From contig CAIOUK010000270.1 in NCBI GenBank assembly GCA_903861445.1, forward strand, positions 1-8,256: a stretch of 8,256 nucleotides of DNA, read 5' to 3'. Origin of the DNA: an uncultured Verrucomicrobia subdivision 3 bacterium. GTDB taxonomy: Bacteria > Verrucomicrobiota > Verrucomicrobiia > Limisphaerales > UBA11358. How positions within the stretch are numbered: the stretch's first letter is position 1; each line of letters opens with the position of its first letter. This document shows positions 4,875 through 8,256 of this stretch, one piece after another. Made by a program: the position numbers and the translations under genes. The notes under the pieces are model-generated. The model was not told the origin of the DNA and did no database searches. It worked only from the letters and a program-made list of their open reading frames with translations.

Positions 4875-5757
4875 GAACAATGACGCATATCAAGTCATTA
4901 CTGACCGCATCATCGGTCAACTGGAAAAGGGCGTGGTGCCGTGGCAAAAGCCGTGGCGTGGCGGCGAGCAGATGCCGCGCAACCTCATCAGCGGGCGCGA
5001 ATATCGCGGCGTGAACGTGTTCCTGCTTCATGCCATGAGTTACGAGTCCCCGCACTGGCTGACCTACAAGCAGGCGGCAGAATTGGGCGGACACGTCAAA
5101 AAAGGCGAACGGGCTTGCCCGGTGGTGTTCTGGAAACGGCTGCAAGTGGCCGACATGACCGAGCCAACCGGAAACAAGGCCATTCCGTTCCTGCGCTATT
5201 ACAGCGTGTTCAACATCGCGCAGTGCGAAGACATACCAGCGGACAAAATCCCCGTCCAGAGCGGCACCAAGCGCGAGCATTGCCCCATTGCGGCGGCGGA
5301 AAGCATCGTGTCTGCCATGCCCAAGCTGCCGGAAATCAAGCACGGCGGCGGGCGTGCCTGCTACTCGCCAAGTCTGGATTGCGTCACCATGCCAGTGCCG
5401 GAAAACTTCATCAGCGGGCAGGAATACTACTCGGTGTTGTTCCATGAACTCACCCACAGCACCGGCCACGCCTCCCGACTGAACCGCAAGGGCATCAGCG
5501 GCGAGGAAGGCGAATGGTCGGCGTTTGGTTCCACGCCATACGCCAAAGAGGAATTGGTTGCGGAAATGGGGGCGGCGTTCCTATCTGGTCACGCTGGCAT
5601 TGTGGAGCGCACGCTGGACAATTCAGCAGCCTACATTCAGGCGTGGCTGTCGCGGCTGAAAGAAGACCGGCGCTTGATAGTTCAGGCGGCGGCGGCGGCG
5701 CAAAAGGCGGCGGACTTCATCCTTAACAAGACATGGGAAGAAAAGGAGGTTGAATGA
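4873..5757 (+). CDS. ArdC-like antirestriction protein (ssDNA-binding plus zincin metallopeptidase)
   Basis: This 294-residue protein has the full two-domain ArdC architecture. Residues 2-125 form the ArdC N-terminal ssDNA-binding domain: YQVITDRIIGQLEKGVVPWQKPW, NLISGREYRGVNVFLL, HWLTYKQAAELGGHVKKGE, VVFWKRL and RYYSVFNIAQCED. Residues 155-285 form a zincin-like metallopeptidase with HELTH at 191-195 and the downstream YAKEELVAEMGAAFL helix (223-237), whose Glu supplies the third zinc ligand, then NSAAYIQAWLSRLKED. Length and motif order match the plasmid family. ArdC proteins enter recipients with, or are made soon after, transferred DNA and protect it from restriction. They also coat ssDNA. 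The start is ATG 4873, with no strong Shine-Dalgarno but a repeat-rich leader. The stop overlaps the ATG of the SymE-like gene (ATGA). An intact zincin motif suggests an active protein. The gene marks the region as transferable or once transferable DNA. Confidence 0.92.
   Translation: MNNDAYQVITDRIIGQLEKGVVPWQKPWRGGEQMPRNLISGREYRGVNVFLLHAMSYESPHWLTYKQAAELGGHVKKGERACPVVFWKRLQVADMTEPTGNKAIPFLRYYSVFNIAQCEDIPADKIPVQSGTKREHCPIAAAESIVSAMPKLPEIKHGGGRACYSPSLDCVTMPVPENFISGQEYYSVLFHELTHSTGHASRLNRKGISGEEGEWSAFGSTPYAKEELVAEMGAAFLSGHAGIVERTLDNSAAYIQAWLSRLKEDRRLIVQAAAAAQKAADFILNKTWEEKEVE
5743..5750 (+). promoter_or_regulatory. Strong ribosome binding site for the SymE-like gene
   Basis: AAGGAGGT lies inside the last codons of the ArdC-like gene, 3-4 bases before ATG 5754. 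It is a full anti-16S match in a window where most genes have none. This fixes the start and indicates that the second gene is translated efficiently in its own right. Confidence 0.7.
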
Positions 5758-5990
5758 AAGCGCGCACCCTCAAGATTGAAGCCGGTGGCGATTTCTGGCG
5801 GGGCAAGGTCACGCCGAAGATTAGGCTGGCCGGTCAATGGCTGGAACGAGCCGGGTTCAAGCCCGGTAATCGGGTCACAATTCAAATCAGCGAGCCGGGA
5901 ATTCTGACGCTGAAATTTGTGGCGGAACACGATAACAATTCACTTCAACCGCACTCTGCGACATTACAGATTTCAGGCGGCTTGTTATGA
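5754..5990 (+). CDS. SymE-family protein (type I toxin-like)
   Basis: This 78-residue protein carries the SymE core at residues 22-53: KIRLAGQWLERAGFKPGNR, then VTIQISEPGILTL. It is the AbrB-like fold segment of the SymE toxin family: a small helix followed by paired strands. The N-terminus RTLKIEAGGDFW also fits SymE 'RxLxV' starts. E. coli SymE (longer, about 113 residues) is SOS-induced, associated with RNA cleavage and nucleoid condensation, and is held down by the antisense RNA SymR. Many short relatives in other phyla are uncharacterised. Here the gene overlaps the ArdC-like stop by 4 bp and has a strong ribosome binding site. I see no obvious antisense promoter. The stop codon lies in the first copy of a 13 bp tandem duplication. 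The role could be toxin, element stabilisation or DNA/RNA binding; only family membership is supported by sequence. Confidence 0.82.
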   Translation: MKARTLKIEAGGDFWRGKVTPKIRLAGQWLERAGFKPGNRVTIQISEPGILTLKFVAEHDNNSLQPHSATLQISGGLL

Positions 5991-6007
5991 CTTTCTGTTA
6001 TGACTTT
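5983..6007 (+). repeat. 13 bp tandem duplication at the symE-like stop
   Basis: TGTTATGACTTT occurs at 5983-5994 and again at 5996-6007, one base apart. The first copy holds the TGA stop (5988-5990). It looks like a recent slippage or repair duplication at the edge of the element next to the tRNA gene. Confidence 0.7.
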
Positions 6008-6019
6008 GAGTTTTTTGAA

Positions 6020-6151
6020 GCTAGAAACTCACAATCTCCTTTGTTTATGAGGCTTGGAGCGGGTGAAGGGAATCGAACCCTCGTCTCAGCCTTGGGAAGG
6101 CCACATTCTACCATTGAACCACACCCGCAACGGTGACGGATAGTTTCTAGC
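6020..6151. repeat. 10 bp inverted repeat bracketing the tRNA gene
   Basis: GCTAGAAACT (6020-6029) is the exact reverse complement of AGTTTCTAGC (6142-6151). The right copy contains the tRNA promoter's -10 region. The left copy lies 26 bp beyond the tRNA 3' end. Each arm is perfect over 10 bases with the whole tRNA between. Confidence 0.6.
6055..6128 (-). tRNA. tRNA-Gly (anticodon CCC)
   Basis: On the minus strand the gene opens with GCGGGTG (6128-6122) and closes with CACCCGC, discriminator T and encoded CCA (6057-6055), 74 nt in all. The acceptor arms pair fully. The D-loop has TTCAATGGTAGAA. The anticodon loop is TTCCCAA, giving CCC, which reads GGG. The T-arm is GAGGGTTCGATTCCCTTC. It closely resembles the E. 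coli tRNA-Gly(CCC). It is co-oriented with glnD, 56 bp downstream of it. Its 3' end faces the ArdC/SymE side, making it the likely chromosomal attachment site for the region to the left. Confidence 0.96.
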
Positions 6152-6172
6152 AGACATCCGTCCGGCTGGCAA
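6144..6172 (-). promoter_or_regulatory. Promoter for tRNA-Gly
   Basis: On the minus strand, TTGCCA (6172-6167; five of six to TTGACA) and TAGAAA (6149-6144; four of six) are separated by 17 bases. Transcription would start about 8 bases before the tRNA 5' end, so the tRNA need not depend on glnD read-through. Confidence 0.6.
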
Positions 6173-6184
6173 CTGCTTTGCGCC

Positions 6185-8256
6185 CTACGCAAAGGCCTCG
6201 AGCTTGCCGATTTCCTCGCGCAACCGCGCGGTGATGCGTTCCAGCCGCGCCGGCGATAGAATTTTTCCGCCGTCCACATCGCTCACATAGAAGCTGTCAA
6301 TCGCCGCGCCGCGCTCCGTCACGATGCGCGCGGCGGAAATATCCAGATGCAATTCCGCGAACGTCTGCGAAATCGTGTAGAGCAAACCTAAGCGGTCTTC
6401 GGTCTCGATTTCCATCAATGTCCGCTCGTCCGAGGCATGGTTATCAATTTCAATTTGCGTCGGCAGCCGTTCGCCGAGGTAGGCGGAATAATTCGAGCGG
6501 GCCGCCTGTTTGGCGATGAGCGCGCGGAAATCCACCTCTTCGCCAGTCAACACGGCTTCGAGCAGATCGGAAAATTTCTCACGCTGGTCTTTTTCCGCGA
6601 GCTTGCCGGTGCGGGCGTCGTTCACAAAAAAAGTGTCTAGCGCAATACCGTCGGCGCGGGTGAAAATCTGCGCGCCCAGAATGTTCAAACCGGCGGCGCT
6701 CAACGAGCCGGCGATTTTGCCGAACAAGCCGGCGCGATCCCAGGTGCAGACTTTGACCAGGCTGTAGCCGCGGTCGCGCTCGTCAATCCACGCAGTGACC
6801 GGAGCCAGCGCCCGCGCGCCTTCCAAAATCAGGCGGTGCATGAACCGGTGCGCCAATTCCACGTCATCCTGGATTTGCGCCGGCGTGTGGATTTCAAAAT
6901 AGCGTTGCGGCAGATGCTGAAAGTGCGCGTCCAGTTCCTCGTCCGTAATGCGCCCCGGCGTCAATTCGCGGACGAGTTCGCGCACGCCTTCGCGCGCCTG
7001 TTCCGAGGCTCGGCGGAATTCCGTGCCGCCGGTGAGCAGCGCCATTGCGCGCGAATGCAACTGCCAGAGCAGGGAATCTTTGAAGCCGCTCCAGAGCTTG
7101 TCGCTGGTGCCTTGCGAATCGGCAAAGGTCAGCAGCATCAATAAATTCAACCGCTCCGGCGTGCCGACCTGCCGCGCGAAATTGCGGATGACGCTGGCAT
7201 CATCCAGATCGCGGCGCTGCGAAAGGCTGGCCATGAGCAGATGATTTTCGACCAGAAATTTCACCACGTCGGCTGCGCCGGTTTCCAGTTGCAGCCGCCG
7301 CGCGGCGCGCATCGCGAGATTGGCTCCGGTGTGGGCGTGCTGGCCGCGCTCGTGTGCGGCGGCCTTGCCGACATCGTGCAGCAACAGCGCGAGGTAAAGC
7401 AGGCCGGGGCGTTCGAGTCCCTGAAACACCGGCTCGTAGTATTTGAACGGTGGCTCCTGTGCCTCCCAGATTTTATCGAGTTGTTCGAGGCAGACCAGCG
7501 TGTGTTCGTCGGCCGCGTATTGGTGATAAAATTCGTGCTGCACCAGACACGTCAGCTTGCCGAACTCGGGGATATATTTGCCGAGGAAATTCACCTCGTG
7601 CATCGTGCGCAGGATGTGGCCGACTTCACCGCGCCGGTCGAGAATGGTCAAAAATGTTTCGCGGACGTGCGCGTCGTTCAAAAACTCGCGGTCCACCAAC
7701 GCCAACTGGCTGCGGATGAGTTGCGCGAGATCGGGATGCAACTGCAACCGCCGTTGTTGCGCGTGCAGAAATACCCGCATCAGCCGGCGCGGCGAATCAC
7801 GAAAAATCCGGTTGTTGACCGCGCGGATCTCGCCGTCCACGAAGAGAAATCCGTCCACCGGCTCCGGCAGTTTGCGCGGCGCGCCGCCGGGCAGCATCCG
7901 TCGCAGCTTGGCGATTCGTCCGGTTTGTGCCGGCGACACCAACGCCATGCGCTGCTCCAGCGTGCGCGTGATGAGATACACATTTCTCATGTGGACGTAG
8001 AGGTCGCGCATGAATTTCTCGATGCGCTGGCTCGGCGAGCGGTCGCCGTAACCGAGATTGGTGGCGACAGCCGGCTGGATATTTTTCCCCAACACATCCT
8101 GCGCGCGGTTGGTGTGATAGTGCATCTCCGTCCGCACGCGCAGCAGAAAATCGTAGGCGGCCTCCAACTGTTTGCGCTCGGCGGCGCCGATAAATTCCTG
8201 CGCCTGCAAATCCGTCAACGACCGCGTGCGGTGCTTGAAAAAGGACATCCACAGCA
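6185..8256 (-). CDS. glnD: PII uridylyltransferase / uridylyl-removing enzyme GlnD, 5' part outside the window
   Basis: The stop is TAG 6187-6185, and 689 codons are visible. The frame stays open beyond the right edge (…LWMSFFKHRTRSL), so the ATG at 8248 is internal and the N-terminal nucleotidyltransferase domain lies outside. Numbered from that ATG, residues 1-200 are the GlnD-type helical domain after the nucleotidyltransferase (MHYHTNRAQD, NRIFRDSP, IRSQL). Residues 205-400 are the HD domain for UMP removal, with HDVGK at 291-295, the HAHTGAN region at 304-310 and VENHLLM at 333-339. Two ACT domains follow at about 493-565 (YSLVKVCTWDRAGLFGKIAG) and 611-687 (LMEIETEDRLGLLYTISQTF), which sense glutamine. 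GlnD uridylylates PII proteins in nitrogen limitation and deuridylylates them when glutamine is high. The GC-rich, normal coding sequence and all visible motifs look intact. It marks the native chromosome beside the variable region. Confidence 0.95.
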   Translation of the reverse strand, partial: LWMSFFKHRTRSLTDLQAQEFIGAAERKQLEAAYDFLLRVRTEMHYHTNRAQDVLGKNIQPAVATNLGYGDRSPSQRIEKFMRDLYVHMRNVYLITRTLEQRMALVSPAQTGRIAKLRRMLPGGAPRKLPEPVDGFLFVDGEIRAVNNRIFRDSPRRLMRVFLHAQQRRLQLHPDLAQLIRSQLALVDREFLNDAHVRETFLTILDRRGEVGHILRTMHEVNFLGKYIPEFGKLTCLVQHEFYHQYAADEHTLVCLEQLDKIWEAQEPPFKYYEPVFQGLERPGLLYLALLLHDVGKAAAHERGQHAHTGANLAMRAARRLQLETGAADVVKFLVENHLLMASLSQRRDLDDASVIRNFARQVGTPERLNLLMLLTFADSQGTSDKLWSGFKDSLLWQLHSRAMALLTGGTEFRRASEQAREGVRELVRELTPGRITDEELDAHFQHLPQRYFEIHTPAQIQDDVELAHRFMHRLILEGARALAPVTAWIDERDRGYSLVKVCTWDRAGLFGKIAGSLSAAGLNILGAQIFTRADGIALDTFFVNDARTGKLAEKDQREKFSDLLEAVLTGEEVDFRALIAKQAARSNYSAYLGERLPTQIEIDNHASDERTLMEIETEDRLGLLYTISQTFAELHLDISAARIVTERGAAIDSFYVSDVDGGKILSPARLERITARLREEIGKLEAFA

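Noticed and set aside
4768..5469. Long minus-strand open frame (233 codons) opposite the ArdC-like gene
   Set aside because: It is antisense to a clear ArdC frame with intact HELTH and N-terminal motifs; its His/Arg/Ala-rich composition is typical of a shadow of GC-rich coding DNA.
5998..6279. Minus-strand open frame of 93 codons across the tRNA
   Set aside because: It reads through the whole tRNA-Gly gene and into the 3' end of glnD in another frame; its middle is the translated tRNA.
8246..8248. ATG 8248 as the true start of glnD
   Set aside because: The frame continues upstream to the window edge (Leu-Trp before the Met), and a protein beginning here would lack the nucleotidyltransferase domain that GlnD needs.
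1..8256. CRISPR array or insertion sequence
   Set aside because: No regularly spaced direct repeats, no transposase frame and no terminal inverted repeats with target duplication were seen.

Overview
The window is the junction between ordinary bacterial chromosome on the right and a variable, probably mobile, region on the left. The right side holds glnD (PII uridylyltransferase, minus strand, running off the window) followed 56 bp downstream by a tRNA-Gly(CCC) gene with an encoded CCA. The protein families on the left, the scarcity of Shine-Dalgarno sequences and the style of the glnD sequence suggest a Verrucomicrobiota-like bacterium. That assignment rests on recalled family resemblance, not on a marker gene I could test.

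Layout from left to right. Positions 1-1880 carry a leftward three-gene operon: a 284-residue orphan protein, a 98-residue excisionase/AlpA-like winged-helix protein, and the first 220 residues of a primase-like replication protein (PriCT-like segment, then the start of a possible AEP-type primase core). The last two overlap by 4 bp. Positions 1881-2187 are a 307 bp divergent intergenic region. It holds a leftward promoter whose -35 lies in a short palindrome, and a dense nest of inverted repeats (2012-2120) followed at once by a canonical rightward intrinsic terminator (2120-2149). This is either a free small RNA or an attenuating leader. Positions 2188-4181 carry a rightward operon of a membrane-anchored zinc-ribbon protein, a 400-residue Sel1-repeat protein and a four-helix membrane protein. 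A short convergent minus-strand gene follows (4194-4469).

Positions 4470-4872 are non-coding and contain at least four further sets of perfect inverted repeats, a plausible replication or transfer origin, or the regulatory region of the next operon. Positions 4873-5990 carry an ArdC-like antirestriction protein (ssDNA-binding N-terminus plus HExxH zincin) translationally coupled to a SymE-family protein. The tRNA-Gly gene lies with its 3' end facing this region, the usual arrangement when an element has integrated into the 3' end of a tRNA gene. No integrase and no second attachment site are visible, so the left boundary lies outside the window.

Taken together, the left part looks like an integrated replicative element: an AlpA/Xis-like regulator next to a primase, as in phage satellites and some integrative plasmids. 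It also has an antirestriction/SymE module and a three-gene cargo cassette of unknown function. The most unusual features are the 2012-2149 structured RNA or attenuator, the inverted-repeat cluster at 4533-4874, and the ArdC-SymE coupling.
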